DNA of 64,000 nucleotides from Paenibacillus zeisoli (lineage in GTDB: Bacteria; Bacillota; Bacilli; Paenibacillales; Paenibacillaceae), in the NCBI RefSeq assembly GCF_003994465.1, contig NZ_RZNX01000001.1:1062915-1126914 (forward strand), in the 5' to 3' direction. The number at the start of each line of letters is the position of its first letter. Position 1 is the first letter of the stretch. This document shows positions 27,324-36,644 of this stretch, in pieces. The notes under the pieces are model-generated. The model was not told the DNA's origin. It did not search any database and saw nothing but the letters and a program-made list of their open reading frames with translations. The position numbers were made by a program, and so were the translations under genes.

Positions 27324-28730
27324 TTAGGATTGAAGCTTATCTATTGTAATGGCCTGTGCCACTTCTTCCAGTTTCATTCCCCGTGAAGCTTTGATAAGTA
27401 CAACATCCTTCGGGGTCAATTCTTGTATAAGGGCACGAATAAGCTCAGTCTTGTCAGTATATGCATGAATATGCTTATCGGGAAGATTGGAAGCAGCGCC
27501 CTGAGCAATCTTGGACCCGAGAGGCCCATAAGTATAGAGAAGATCAACTTTGTCTGGAGTAATGAACTGACCGATTTCCTCATGGTATCGTTCCTCCAGC
27601 CCACCCAGCTCTAGCATGTCACCAAGCACAGCAACCTTTCTGCGGTAACCCTTCATCTTCTCCAGCACGCCGATTGCCGCCTTGACAGAGGTAGGGCTTG
27701 CATTATAAGCATCATTCAGGATAGCAATCCCGCTAACCCCTTCGATCATTTCAATCCGCATGCTCGTGAGCTCAAGCTGCTCAAGACCCTCAACGATATT
27801 CGCTTCGGTCACCCCGTAATGTCTCGCAACCGTGATGGCGCCAAGTGCATTAATCACATTATGCTCGCCAAGCAGAGGAATACGGTAGGCCGTATCTGAA
27901 TGGCCTGAATAAGAGGTAAACACAGTTCCTCCACTTTGAAACATCATGCCGGTTGGATAATCGTCATTCGTGGAGTTAACTCCATAAGTTGAAAGCTTCA
28001 AATTGTCCGGCTTCCGGGTGTCCGGCTCCTGCAGCACCATAGGAATCAGAGGCTCATCCCCATTGTAGACAAGCAGCCCGCCCGGCTTCATACCGGCAAG
28101 TATTTCCACCTTGGCCCGGGCAATTTCTTCCCTTGAACCCAATTGAAGCAGGTGGGATTCTCCAATATTCGTAATCATAGCCGTCTCAGGCTCAGCAAGC
28201 TTTGAAAGAAATTCAATTTCATAACGGGCGCTCATTCCCATTTCCAAGATCGCTATTTCACTATCTTCGGGCATTGATAGAATGGTAAGCGGCAGCCCGA
28301 TATGATTGTTAAAGTTCCCGTTCGTCTTGTGAACTTTGTAGGTAGTGGCCAGCAGAGAAGCGACGATATCCTTGGTTGTTGTCTTTCCGTTGCTGCCCGT
28401 GATTCCAATCACACGCGCCTTTGTCTCGGTAAGGTAGGCTTTAGAGAGGTGCTGCAGAGCTTGCAGTGTATCCTCAACCAGAATTACAGGACCTTCCGGC
28501 GGAGTGCCGTGGTCCTTCTGCCAAAGTATAGCTGCAGCGCTTTGTTCAATGGCCTCAGCAGCAAAAGAATGTCCATCAAACTGTTCCCCCACGAGCGGGA
28601 CGAACAGACAGCCTGGAGTTATTTTGCGGGAATCTGTAATTACACCGGCCGCGACCACCTCCGCATGCTCGGCATGTACAAGCTTCCCTCCACACATTTC
28701 TGCAATCTGAACTAGGTTTCTTTTTATCAC
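27324..28730 (-). CDS. murF: UDP-MurNAc-tripeptide--D-alanyl-D-alanine ligase MurF
   Basis: Last cytoplasmic ligase, adding D-Ala-D-Ala. The 468-aa protein has P-loop GITGSNGKTTTKD, the NFNNHIGLPLTIL motif, EMGMSARYEI, NDAYNASPTSV and LGDMLELG. It starts with GTG overlapping the murE stop (GTGA), with AAGGGG upstream, so it is coupled to murE. In B. subtilis murF lies apart from this cluster, so its presence here is a difference in cluster content. Confidence 0.95.
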   Translation of the reverse strand: MIKRNLVQIAEMCGGKLVHAEHAEVVAAGVITDSRKITPGCLFVPLVGEQFDGHSFAAEAIEQSAAAILWQKDHGTPPEGPVILVEDTLQALQHLSKAYLTETKARVIGITGSNGKTTTKDIVASLLATTYKVHKTNGNFNNHIGLPLTILSMPEDSEIAILEMGMSARYEIEFLSKLAEPETAMITNIGESHLLQLGSREEIARAKVEILAGMKPGGLLVYNGDEPLIPMVLQEPDTRKPDNLKLSTYGVNSTNDDYPTGMMFQSGGTVFTSYSGHSDTAYRIPLLGEHNVINALGAITVARHYGVTEANIVEGLEQLELTSMRIEMIEGVSGIAILNDAYNASPTSVKAAIGVLEKMKGYRRKVAVLGDMLELGGLEERYHEEIGQFITPDKVDLLYTYGPLGSKIAQGAASNLPDKHIHAYTDKTELIRALIQELTPKDVVLIKASRGMKLEEVAQAITIDKLQS

Positions 28731-30217
28731 TTTCGAGGACCCCTTATGGCTTCTTTAGCAACAATACGATCATCAAAGTCAAGTACCTGGGACCCAATAA
28801 GCTGATAGGTCTCATGGCCTTTCCCCGCAATCAATACTACATCTTTAGAGCTTGCCATTTCAATAGCCTTTTCAATGGCTTCCTTACGATCCACAACGAG
28901 CTCATAACGATCCTGTGTCACGCCGTGCGCAGTAAGCCCCTCTTCAATATCCGAAAGTATAGCTTCCGGATTCTCAGTTCTCGGATTATCCGAAGTAACA
29001 AAAACATACTCCGAATATTTGGCGGCAATTTGCCCCATAATCGGGCGCTTCGTCTTATCCCGGTCTCCACCGCAGCCAAATACACAAATCACTCGGCCTT
29101 CTGCGAATTCTTTCACGGTACGAAGCACATTCTCAAGTCCATCGGGCGTATGGGCATAATCCACAATAACCGCAAATTCCTGTCCTTCATCCACGGCCTC
29201 GACACGGCCTTCTACGCCTTGCAGCGACTCCAGGCTGGCTTTGATCTGCTCCAGCGAAATGTCTTCCAGCAGGGCCGCACTAATCGCAGCCAAAGCGTTA
29301 TAGACATTGAATTTGCCGACCATCCGAAGATTAATATCGGTGCTCCCCCGGAAAGTATCTACATGGAAGGACGTCCCGCGTGAGGTAATAGATATGCCCG
29401 ATGCCCGAACATCAGCTTCATTCTCCACACCATATGTAATGACTTCCACCGCAGTTTGTGCTGCGTAATAAGCTGACGCTTCATCGTCCACATTAAGAAC
29501 CGCATAGCTGCGTTCCTGTGGATCCTCAAAGTATTGATTACCCAGACGAGAGAAGAATAGCCCTTTGGCCGCCCGGTATTCCTCCATCGTTTTGTGGTAA
29601 TCCAGATGATCCTGGGTTAAATTCGTGAAAATGGCGGTGCGGAACTGTGTTCCCTTAACACGCCCTTGCTCAAGAGCATGGGAGGATACTTCCATTACAC
29701 AGTAATTACATTCCGCCTCTGCCATATCGTTCAAGTAACCCTGCAGGTCCAGCGACTCAGGTGTCGTGCCCGACATCGGATAGCTTTGCCCTGCATATCT
29801 GCGCTGAATCGTACCTATTAAGCCTGGAATATTGCCTTGATCCTTAAGGATCTGCTCAATCAGATAAGTGGTTGTCGTCTTACCGTTCGTGCCTGTAACT
29901 CCAATCACACGAAGACGGGAACTTGGCTCGTTATAAAAGGCATTGCCAAGAACCGCCATCGCCAGACGGCAGTCCTTCACTTTCAGTTGTGGCAGCTGTA
30001 CATCATCCAGAATGCGCTGTACTACCAGTGCGGCTGCGCCCTTCTCTGCCGCCTGACGGGCGAAATCATGTCCGTCTACGGTATGTCCTGGCAGGCAAAT
30101 GAACAAGTCTCCTGAAGACACCTTACGCGAGTCGATTTGAATGCCTGTTATTGCGACTTCGCCATCTCCATGAATACTGGAAGTTGCGAGATAGGCTGCT
30201 AGCTGGTTAAGAAACAT
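28727..30217 (-). CDS. murE: UDP-MurNAc-L-Ala-D-Glu--meso-DAP ligase MurE
   Basis: Adds the third stem residue. The 496-aa protein has P-loop GVTGTNGKTTTTYL, the VMEVSSHAL motif, YAHTPDGLENVL, and DNPRTENP. The DNPR motif is the meso-DAP-selecting form, in contrast to lysine-type enzymes, so the wall should be A1-gamma (DAP) type, matching dapL in this window. ATG with GGAGG upstream. Confidence 0.96.
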   Translation of the reverse strand: MFLNQLAAYLATSSIHGDGEVAITGIQIDSRKVSSGDLFICLPGHTVDGHDFARQAAEKGAAALVVQRILDDVQLPQLKVKDCRLAMAVLGNAFYNEPSSRLRVIGVTGTNGKTTTTYLIEQILKDQGNIPGLIGTIQRRYAGQSYPMSGTTPESLDLQGYLNDMAEAECNYCVMEVSSHALEQGRVKGTQFRTAIFTNLTQDHLDYHKTMEEYRAAKGLFFSRLGNQYFEDPQERSYAVLNVDDEASAYYAAQTAVEVITYGVENEADVRASGISITSRGTSFHVDTFRGSTDINLRMVGKFNVYNALAAISAALLEDISLEQIKASLESLQGVEGRVEAVDEGQEFAVIVDYAHTPDGLENVLRTVKEFAEGRVICVFGCGGDRDKTKRPIMGQIAAKYSEYVFVTSDNPRTENPEAILSDIEEGLTAHGVTQDRYELVVDRKEAIEKAIEMASSKDVVLIAGKGHETYQLIGSQVLDFDDRIVAKEAIRGPRK

Positions 30218-30284
30218 GGTTATACCTCCATCTATATCACGAATTCATTCACATAGTATCGTCAAAATAACGTCCACTCAGGCC

Positions 30285-32231
30285 TTACTCTTGATGATTA
30301 TGTTCTACCTCTGCTTCATTACCCATGTATATGCGAATGGTAGACCCTCTTTCCACCCGTGCTCCAGGTTTGGGAGCTTGATTGATCACATAGCTGCCAG
30401 AGCCAGATCGGGCCAGATTGAAGTTCATATTCAAGTCCTCATATAAATCCTGGACCGATGCACCTACCAGATCAGGCACTTCTACAATTGGCTGCTCGCC
30501 AAATTTATAGTTCTTGGCCAGCTGATCCTTGCGCGGGGGAATCTTCATATAGTGGAGAGAGTCCTCCAAAATATTCTTGACAATAGGCGCTGCTACAACG
30601 CCCCCGAATTGAATCCCCTGAGGATTGTCAACAGCAGTATAGACTACAATCTGAGGATCGTCTGCCGGAGCAAATCCGATAAAAGAAACGATGTGCTCAC
30701 TTGAGGAATATCGTCCATTAATGACTTTCTGCGCAGTTCCTGTCTTCCCCCCGACCCGGTATCCATCGATGAAAGCCGGACGCCCTGTTCCAAGGGCGAC
30801 TACACTTTCCAGAGCACTGCGGACCTGCTTGGAAGTATTCTCCGAGATCACCTGTCTGACAAATTCAGGTTCTATCTTCTCCACAACCTGTCCGGTATCC
30901 GGATTCACCCACGACTTGCCCACGTGAGGCTTGAACAGCTTGCCACCATTAATCGCTGCAGATACCGCAGCAACCTGCTGAATCGGGGTCACCGACACCC
31001 CCTGACCAAATGCTGTCGTGGCAAGCTCGACAGGACCTACCTGCGGCAGCTTGAACAAGATCCCGTTCTCTTCGCCGCCCAGATCAATCCCGGTCTTGCT
31101 TCCGAATCCAAAGTTGCGGATATAACTAAATAATGAATCCTTGCCAAGACGCTGGCCCAAGGCTACGAATCCCGGGTTGCAAGAGTTCTCAACCACCTGC
31201 AAGAAAGTCTGGCTGCCATGGCCGCCTTTCTTCCAGCAGCGGAGTCTAGCACCGCCAACCTTCACATAACCCGGATCAAAGAAACGATCATTGACTAGAT
31301 CTACCTTCTTCTCCTCAAGGGCAGCGGCAAGTGTGATAATCTTGAATGTCGAACCTGGTTCATAGGTCATCCAGATCGGCAGATTACGGTTATACACCTG
31401 TGAAGGGTATTCTTGATACTGTCCAGGCTCATAACCTGGACGGCTGGCCATGGCCAGAATCTCACCGTTCTTGGGATTCATCGCAATCGACCATGCCCCA
31501 TTCGCTTTGAATTTCGCCATGGCCTGATCAAGTTCTCTTTCCATAATGCTTTGAATGTTCTTATCTATGGTCAACTCAAGATTGAGACCATCTTTGGGCT
31601 CTACATATTTCTCCGAGGAACCCGGCATAATCCGCCCGCCCGCATCAGACAGAAAAGAAATACTTCCGTTCATGCCGTTCAGCTTGTCATCGTATTTCTT
31701 CTCCACACCCGTCAATCCCTGGTTATCAATCCCTGTGAAACCTAGAATGTGAGCCGCAAGTCCTTCATAAGGATAATACCTTTTGTTGTCTTCGGCAATG
31801 ACAATACCCGGCAGACCCAAATCACGAATTTTCTGAGCCTTCTCCATCGTAATTTTGCGCCCGCCGGGTCGTAGTTTAACAATCAGCTGTCTGGTCTTGA
31901 TCGCTTTAAGAACTGTTTCTTCACTCATGCCCAGGATAGGAGCCACCTTATGGGCAGTTATCTCCGGATCCTTGATCTGAGCGGGAATCGCCATAATGGT
32001 TGGCGTCGTAATATTATAGGCCAGAGAAACGCCATTACGGTCTAATATTTCACCACGCTTGGCGGAGAAAGGAATGTTGCGGCGCCATAACTCCTCAGCT
32101 TCGGCTGACAGTTCATTACCCTTACTAAGCTGAACATAAGCCAGCCTGATTACTAATGCGCCAAACAGCAAGCAAAGTATCAAGAGAAGCGAGAAAAGCC
32201 TGCGTCTTCTCGTAATCCCGGAAATCTTCAT
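30285..32231 (-). CDS. spoVD: SpoVD, sporulation-specific class B penicillin-binding protein
   Basis: Transpeptidase that crosslinks spore cortex with SpoVE as polymerase partner. The 648-aa protein has an N-terminal transmembrane helix (about 12-33), the PBP dimerisation domain, and the transpeptidase with nucleophile S294 (STFK), VENSCNP as SxN motif and GGKTGTA as KTG. One PASTA domain follows (about 580-640, VEVPDLVGASVQDLYEDL). The cysteine inside the SCN motif and another in LRCWKKGG are noteworthy, because B. subtilis SpoVD activity is redox-controlled by StoA. ATG after GGAGGG. Confidence 0.93.
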   Translation of the reverse strand: MKISGITRRRRLFSLLLILCLLFGALVIRLAYVQLSKGNELSAEAEELWRRNIPFSAKRGEILDRNGVSLAYNITTPTIMAIPAQIKDPEITAHKVAPILGMSEETVLKAIKTRQLIVKLRPGGRKITMEKAQKIRDLGLPGIVIAEDNKRYYPYEGLAAHILGFTGIDNQGLTGVEKKYDDKLNGMNGSISFLSDAGGRIMPGSSEKYVEPKDGLNLELTIDKNIQSIMERELDQAMAKFKANGAWSIAMNPKNGEILAMASRPGYEPGQYQEYPSQVYNRNLPIWMTYEPGSTFKIITLAAALEEKKVDLVNDRFFDPGYVKVGGARLRCWKKGGHGSQTFLQVVENSCNPGFVALGQRLGKDSLFSYIRNFGFGSKTGIDLGGEENGILFKLPQVGPVELATTAFGQGVSVTPIQQVAAVSAAINGGKLFKPHVGKSWVNPDTGQVVEKIEPEFVRQVISENTSKQVRSALESVVALGTGRPAFIDGYRVGGKTGTAQKVINGRYSSSEHIVSFIGFAPADDPQIVVYTAVDNPQGIQFGGVVAAPIVKNILEDSLHYMKIPPRKDQLAKNYKFGEQPIVEVPDLVGASVQDLYEDLNMNFNLARSGSGSYVINQAPKPGARVERGSTIRIYMGNEAEVEHNHQE

Positions 32232-32318
32232 ACGTGTCCCTCCTGTTCATCCTCTTGTCCATGATGGCTTTGATATCATGAATATTCAGGATAAACAGGG
32301 GTTAGAACAAGCTATCCG

Positions 32319-34532
32319 TCAATCTCCTTCCGTCTTCTTATCCGATTGATTGCGAGTATTGCTATCCGTATTGTTGGCCTGTATTGCCGGAGGCTGAAGT
32401 GTAAGCAGGACGCTTCGCTTTCCGCCTGTCTTGGTCACCTTCTGGCTCACCACATAGCCTTCTCCATCCACGGATACAGATACTTGCATAAGGGTCAGAA
32501 TCTCCATAGCGTCCCGCAACGATACTCCGGTTAGATTCGGAACCTCCATCGACTTGCTCTCTTCCGTAAGGAGGAACACCCGCTGCGCAGAGGACATCAT
32601 CGTTCCTGCCTTCGGATATTGACTGATCACCTTGCTGCCTTTACCCAGAGTTTCGAAGGAAATTCCCTTCTTCGTCAGACTGCTCTTGGCATTACTAAGC
32701 TGCATTCCCTTAAGATCAGGTGCAGCTGTTCCCGTCTCGCTTGGCTCATCAGCCGCTACGTTCGACTTCGGCACACCCATATACTCCAGAGTCTGACTAA
32801 CGATTTTCTTAAACACTGGTGCAGCGGCCGTTCCGCCTCCCAAGTCTGAATCTTGGGGTTCGTCAATAACTACTAGGACTAAGATCTTAGGGTCGTTAAC
32901 CGGTGCATATCCGATAAAAGAAACTACCTGCTTCGTATAGTCATATCCGGCCTCACCATTAGTTTTAGGCTTAACCGCGGTACCCGTCTTCCCGGCTACA
33001 CGGTAACCCGGAATGTACGCATGGCGCCCTGTACCGATTTTCTGGTCAGAGACAACCTGCTCCAGGTAGCTTCCCACTTCCTTGGCTTTATCCGGAGAGA
33101 TTACCTGCCGAACGACTTTCGGCTGCGTAATCACCGGGGCTCCTGCTGGCGGATCAATCTCCTTGATAATATGCGGCTCAAGCAGCTTGCCTCCATTGGC
33201 CACTGCGGCAACTGCCGCAACCTGCTGAATCGGGGTCACGGTAATACCGTGGCCGTAGGTCGTGGTGGCATACTCAATGTCCCGCTGTGGGTTAACGATC
33301 CCTTTCGCTTCGCCCGACAGCTCAATGCCAGTCTTTTGGCCAAATCCGAAGCTCTTGATGTAATTCAGCAGTCTCTCCTTGCCCAGCATCTCGTAACCCA
33401 GCTTAACAAAAGCTACGTTACTCGAATGCTTAACCCCTTGAAGATAAGTTAATGGCCCCCATCCTTCATGCTTCACGTCATAGAGAGGAGTCTTGTAACC
33501 AGGAATCTTGATATGCCCTGACATGTAGGTAGCGTTCGGGTTGAACAAACCCTCCTGAACGGCACCTGCCAAAGTCACAATCTTGAAGGTCGATCCCGGC
33601 TCATAGGTAGAAGCAAGCGCATGATTCCTAAAGTTATTCTTGTACTCTTCCTTCCAGTATTCATTCGGATCGAAAGTTGGCATATTGGCCATCCCCAGAA
33701 TCTCCATCGTATTCGGATCAGCCGCGATAACCGTCATACTGATCGGCTTCAGCTTGGCAAAGGCCTCTTTCATCGCACCTTCGATATAATACTGTATTGT
33801 ATCGTCGATCGTCAGCTTGATATTACTTCCATCTTTGGGAGCCTTGTATACTTCCTCGGCTTTTGTCAGCTTGACGCCCTTCCGGTCACTCTCATATTTA
33901 ATGGAGCCGTCGACCCCGTGCAGAAGATTATCATACTTTTTCTCCAGGCCCGTTATAGCTGTGCCCTCCCGGTTGGTGTACCCCAGGATATGAGCAGCAA
34001 GGGTTAACTTGGGATAATACCTCTTCTCATCTGCGATGAAGGTGATGCCGGACTCTGCAAGCTTCTTAGGTTTGTGATCCTTCTTAATCTGTTCCGAAAA
34101 AGCGTTAACCTTATCCTTCAGTTCCTGATCAATCTTCCAGCCTTCATTTCGTACCTCAACCTGATCAAGTGTCTCTCCCTTTTTGCTCTTGCTGTGAATC
34201 AGGCTCTTAATTTCACTTTCCGGCTTGTTCAGCAGCTTGCTCAGCCCACCAGCAACCTCGTCCTCCAACCCGTATTTCAGAATCACTTTTGGCTGAAGGG
34301 CTACGGTATAAGCTGGCGCATTAATAGCCAAAGCGTCTCCGTTCCGGTCCGTAATCTCACCGCGCACAGCCGGAATGGGCTGATTCCGGGACCAATAGTT
34401 GTCTTTACCGTATGCCTCCCAGAAGGAACCTTGGACAATTTGAAGCCAGAAGACTTTACCTATAATTACAAGAAAAAAGAGGGTAACGAGTCCCCCTATA
34501 AGTAGTGTCCGAAGTTTTATTCTCTTGTCCAT
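32319..34532 (-). CDS. pbpB: PBP2B/FtsI, septal class B penicillin-binding protein
   Basis: Essential septal transpeptidase. The 737-aa protein has one transmembrane helix (about 8-30), the dimerisation domain, nucleophile S314 in STFK, KHSSNVAF (SxN), AGKTGTA, and two C-terminal PASTA domains (about 600-655 and 660-715, MEVPNLTGVSLRDAM). The extra length compared with SpoVD is the second PASTA and an Asn-rich tail. ATG with GATGAGG upstream. Close tandem with spoVD suggests an old duplication. Confidence 0.94.
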   Translation of the reverse strand: MDKRIKLRTLLIGGLVTLFFLVIIGKVFWLQIVQGSFWEAYGKDNYWSRNQPIPAVRGEITDRNGDALAINAPAYTVALQPKVILKYGLEDEVAGGLSKLLNKPESEIKSLIHSKSKKGETLDQVEVRNEGWKIDQELKDKVNAFSEQIKKDHKPKKLAESGITFIADEKRYYPKLTLAAHILGYTNREGTAITGLEKKYDNLLHGVDGSIKYESDRKGVKLTKAEEVYKAPKDGSNIKLTIDDTIQYYIEGAMKEAFAKLKPISMTVIAADPNTMEILGMANMPTFDPNEYWKEEYKNNFRNHALASTYEPGSTFKIVTLAGAVQEGLFNPNATYMSGHIKIPGYKTPLYDVKHEGWGPLTYLQGVKHSSNVAFVKLGYEMLGKERLLNYIKSFGFGQKTGIELSGEAKGIVNPQRDIEYATTTYGHGITVTPIQQVAAVAAVANGGKLLEPHIIKEIDPPAGAPVITQPKVVRQVISPDKAKEVGSYLEQVVSDQKIGTGRHAYIPGYRVAGKTGTAVKPKTNGEAGYDYTKQVVSFIGYAPVNDPKILVLVVIDEPQDSDLGGGTAAAPVFKKIVSQTLEYMGVPKSNVAADEPSETGTAAPDLKGMQLSNAKSSLTKKGISFETLGKGSKVISQYPKAGTMMSSAQRVFLLTEESKSMEVPNLTGVSLRDAMEILTLMQVSVSVDGEGYVVSQKVTKTGGKRSVLLTLQPPAIQANNTDSNTRNQSDKKTEGD

Positions 34533-34556
34533 CTCTCAAAACCTCATCTTTATCGG

Positions 34557-34988
34557 TTAATTCCGGGCAGTCTTCGTCCCGGATATATCCTTACCGGCAG
34601 CAGAAGCGCTTCCGCTCGGCTCATTCTCGCTGTCACCAGGCTGCTCGTATCCCATCTGCATTGCAGTACTTAGAACCGCCTGCTCCAATTGCTGTCTCTT
34701 CACTTCCAGCGCCGACATTTTCTTTTTGACTTCGGAAATTTCGTAATCCGTTTTGTGGACCTGGTAGTTCAGATCATAGACTTTGGCATTCTGCCATGTC
34801 AGCAGACTCGCCACTGCCACACAGAAGACTACAGTAAAAATATACAGCAGCTTCTCACTAACTGGCAGCGGTGCGCGTCTTGTAACAACCTTCGTCGTTT
34901 CTTTGTATTTAGGTAATGTTTGAGTTTGAGCTTGTCCCCGTCCGGACGTTTTCTCTTTAACTGCCAGGTTTCCCCGTGTGTAGGCCAT
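34557..34988 (-). CDS. ftsL: FtsL cell-division protein
   Basis: Small bitopic divisome protein forming a coiled coil with DivIC/FtsB that activates FtsW-PBP2B. The 143-aa protein has a basic cytoplasmic tail (1-45), one helix (about 47-68, LLYIFTVVFCVAVASLLTW), a periplasm-facing leucine-zipper-like coil (about 70-115) and a polar Ser/Gly-rich tail. Recognised by layout and position between rsmH and pbpB, since sequence is poorly conserved. ATG with CGGAGGA. Confidence 0.9.
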   Translation of the reverse strand: MAYTRGNLAVKEKTSGRGQAQTQTLPKYKETTKVVTRRAPLPVSEKLLYIFTVVFCVAVASLLTWQNAKVYDLNYQVHKTDYEISEVKKKMSALEVKRQQLEQAVLSTAMQMGYEQPGDSENEPSGSASAAGKDISGTKTARN

Positions 34989-34989
34989 A

Positions 34990-35964
34990 TCAGATATCCT
35001 CCGCTATAGATTGCAATTTCTCCGCTACGCGCAGCTTGGCTGAGCGCGCCCGGGGATTATGAGCCAGCTCCTCTTCAGAAGGAACCAGCGGTTTCCGGTT
35101 AATCAGTTTGAGCGTTCCCTTCCCTCCGCATACGCACATTGGGAAGTCCGTAGGACAGGTACATTTCTCTAGATATCCGGCAAAAATTTGCTTGCAGATC
35201 CGGTCTTCCAGTGAGTGAAACGTAATCACCGAAATACGGCCACCGGCAGCCGTGCAGCGAACGGCTTGATGCAGCCCGTCCTCGAAGGCACCCAGCTCAT
35301 CATTTACGGCAATTCGCAGGGCTTGGAAACTCCGCTTCGCGGGATGCCCTCCGGTTCTGCGTGCCGCAGCCGGAATTCCCATCTTAATCAGTTCGACAAG
35401 CTGGCCAGTGGTCTCAACCGGCGCCTCCTGCCTGCTGTCAACAATGACCTTGGCGATACGCCTGGAGAATTTCTCTTCCCCATATTGAAACAGAATACGG
35501 GCAATTTCCTTCTCCGGCCATTCGTTAATAATTTCTCTTGCAGTGAGATCCGAGGAACGGTCCATCCGCATATCGAGCGGCGCATCTGCATTGTAACTAA
35601 ATCCGCGTTCGCCCTCATCGAACTGAGGAGAGGATACACCTAGATCATACAGAATACCGTCAACCTGCGGGATTCCTCCTTGCTGCGGAACCCAGTCCAA
35701 CTCTTTAAGTTTCTCTTCCAAATAACGAAAATTGCTCTTCACCAAGGTAAGTTGGTCTCCATAATCGGATAGCTTCTCTTTGGCGTTCTCGTGTGCCCAA
35801 TCATCCTGATCAAAGGCAATCAGTCTGCCGCCAGGCCCAAGCTTCGACAAGATTACCGAGCTATGGCCTCCGCCACCTAAGGTGCAGTCCACATAAATGC
35901 CGTCCGGCTTGATGCGCAGCCCTTCTGTCGCCTCTTCCTTGAGTACCGTGATGTGATGAAACAA
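34990..35964 (-). CDS. rsmH: 16S rRNA (cytosine-1402-N4)-methyltransferase RsmH
   Basis: SAM-dependent enzyme methylating C1402 of 16S rRNA in the P-site. The 324-aa protein has the SAM loop [29 protein letters not shown], the inserted helical domain, and [10 protein letters not shown]. Conserved Cys-rich [16 protein letters not shown] lies near the C-terminus. The start is TTG with GGGGGG seven bases upstream, giving [11 protein letters not shown] as in the family. Second gene of the cluster. Confidence 0.96.
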   Translation of the reverse strand: MFHHITVLKEEATEGLRIKPDGIYVDCTLGGGGHSSVILSKLGPGGRLIAFDQDDWAHENAKEKLSDYGDQLTLVKSNFRYLEEKLKELDWVPQQGGIPQVDGILYDLGVSSPQFDEGERGFSYNADAPLDMRMDRSSDLTAREIINEWPEKEIARILFQYGEEKFSRRIAKVIVDSRQEAPVETTGQLVELIKMGIPAAARRTGGHPAKRSFQALRIAVNDELGAFEDGLHQAVRCTAAGGRISVITFHSLEDRICKQIFAGYLEKCTCPTDFPMCVCGGKGTLKLINRKPLVPSEEELAHNPRARSAKLRVAEKLQSIAEDI

Positions 35965-36007
35965 GCTGCCGCCCCCCAGACTCTAGAATATAAATAGTAT
36001 GTTCTCT

Positions 36008-36445
36008 TTATAGTTCGAAATTGAAATCAACCAGCTTCTCCGCAATTTCATTGAACGTATCCTCCGATTGCTGGAAGTACTGTTCCCACGTATCGCGGCT
36101 CCAAATTTCTACCCGATTGGATACACCAATCACTACACAATCCTTCTCAAGCTTTGCATACTGCCGGAGAGTAGCCGGTAAATTTACCCTTCCCTGCTTG
36201 TCCCATTCACATTCAGTAGCCCCGGAGAAAAAAAAGCGGGTAAAAGCGCGTGCATCTGACTTCATCAGTGGCAGTGCTTTAAGCTTCTGCTCCATAACAC
36301 CCCATTCATCTTGGGGATATACGAACAGACATTGGTCCAGTCCGCGGGTAACAACAAAAGAAGTGCCCAGAAGTTCGCGAAATTTAGCCGGGATGATAAT
36401 TCGGCCCTTATCATCAATGCTATGCTGATATTCTCCCATAAACAT
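36008..36445 (-). CDS. mraZ: MraZ, transcriptional repressor of the dcw cluster
   Basis: DNA-binding ring-forming protein with two SpoVT/AbrB-like domains ([16 protein letters not shown] at about 12-27 and [16 protein letters not shown] at about 82-97). It represses its own operon through tandem boxes at the promoter. The 145-aa length is typical. ATG with AAGGAG twelve bases upstream. Its predicted operator (36465-36500) lies between the promoter and this start. Confidence 0.96.
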   Translation of the reverse strand: MFMGEYQHSIDDKGRIIIPAKFRELLGTSFVVTRGLDQCLFVYPQDEWGVMEQKLKALPLMKSDARAFTRFFFSGATECEWDKQGRVNLPATLRQYAKLEKDCVVIGVSNRVEIWSRDTWEQYFQQSEDTFNEIAEKLVDFNFEL

Positions 36446-36464
36446 TGGATGCGCTCACTCCTTA

Positions 36465-36500
36465 CCTCTTTCCCCCACTTTGCACCACTTTCCACCACTT
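36465..36500 (-). promoter_or_regulatory. MraZ operator: four 10-bp periodic boxes
   Basis: On the minus strand AGTGG recurs every 10 bp (starting at 36500, 36490 and 36480) with a weaker fourth copy AGAGG, giving AGTGGTGGAA, AGTGGTGCAA, AGTGGGGGAA and AGAGG. Known MraZ boxes are short TGG-containing direct repeats with 10-bp period upstream of mraZ. The array begins five bases after the -10, so a bound MraZ ring would cover the transcription start. Confidence 0.85.
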
Positions 36501-36504
36501 ATAA

Positions 36505-36533
36505 ATAATACTTATTCTCCGCACTATTGTAAA
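36505..36533 (-). promoter_or_regulatory. Sigma-A promoter of mraZ and the dcw cluster
   Basis: TTTACA (36533-36528), a 17-bp spacer and TATTAT (36510-36505) on the minus strand, immediately upstream of the MraZ boxes. It can drive the long mraZ-to-mur transcript. Confidence 0.85.
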
Positions 36534-36592
36534 CTCCTTCTAAGCGGGGATAAAAATTTAATGGTAAATTGCGGTACTTAGGTCCCAAACGC

Positions 36593-36628
36593 AGAACTCC
36601 CTTCCTGAACAATCAGGAAGGGAGTTCT
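36593..36628 (-). terminator. 16-bp perfect hairpin after ahcY
   Basis: AGAACTCCCTTCCTGA and its exact complement flank a 4-base loop. It stands 16 bases past the ahcY stop, but only a weak TTT follows, so termination may be partial. It marks the border between the ahcY-bshC unit and the mraZ promoter. Confidence 0.7.
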
Positions 36629-36644
36629 CACATCTTTTAATTTG

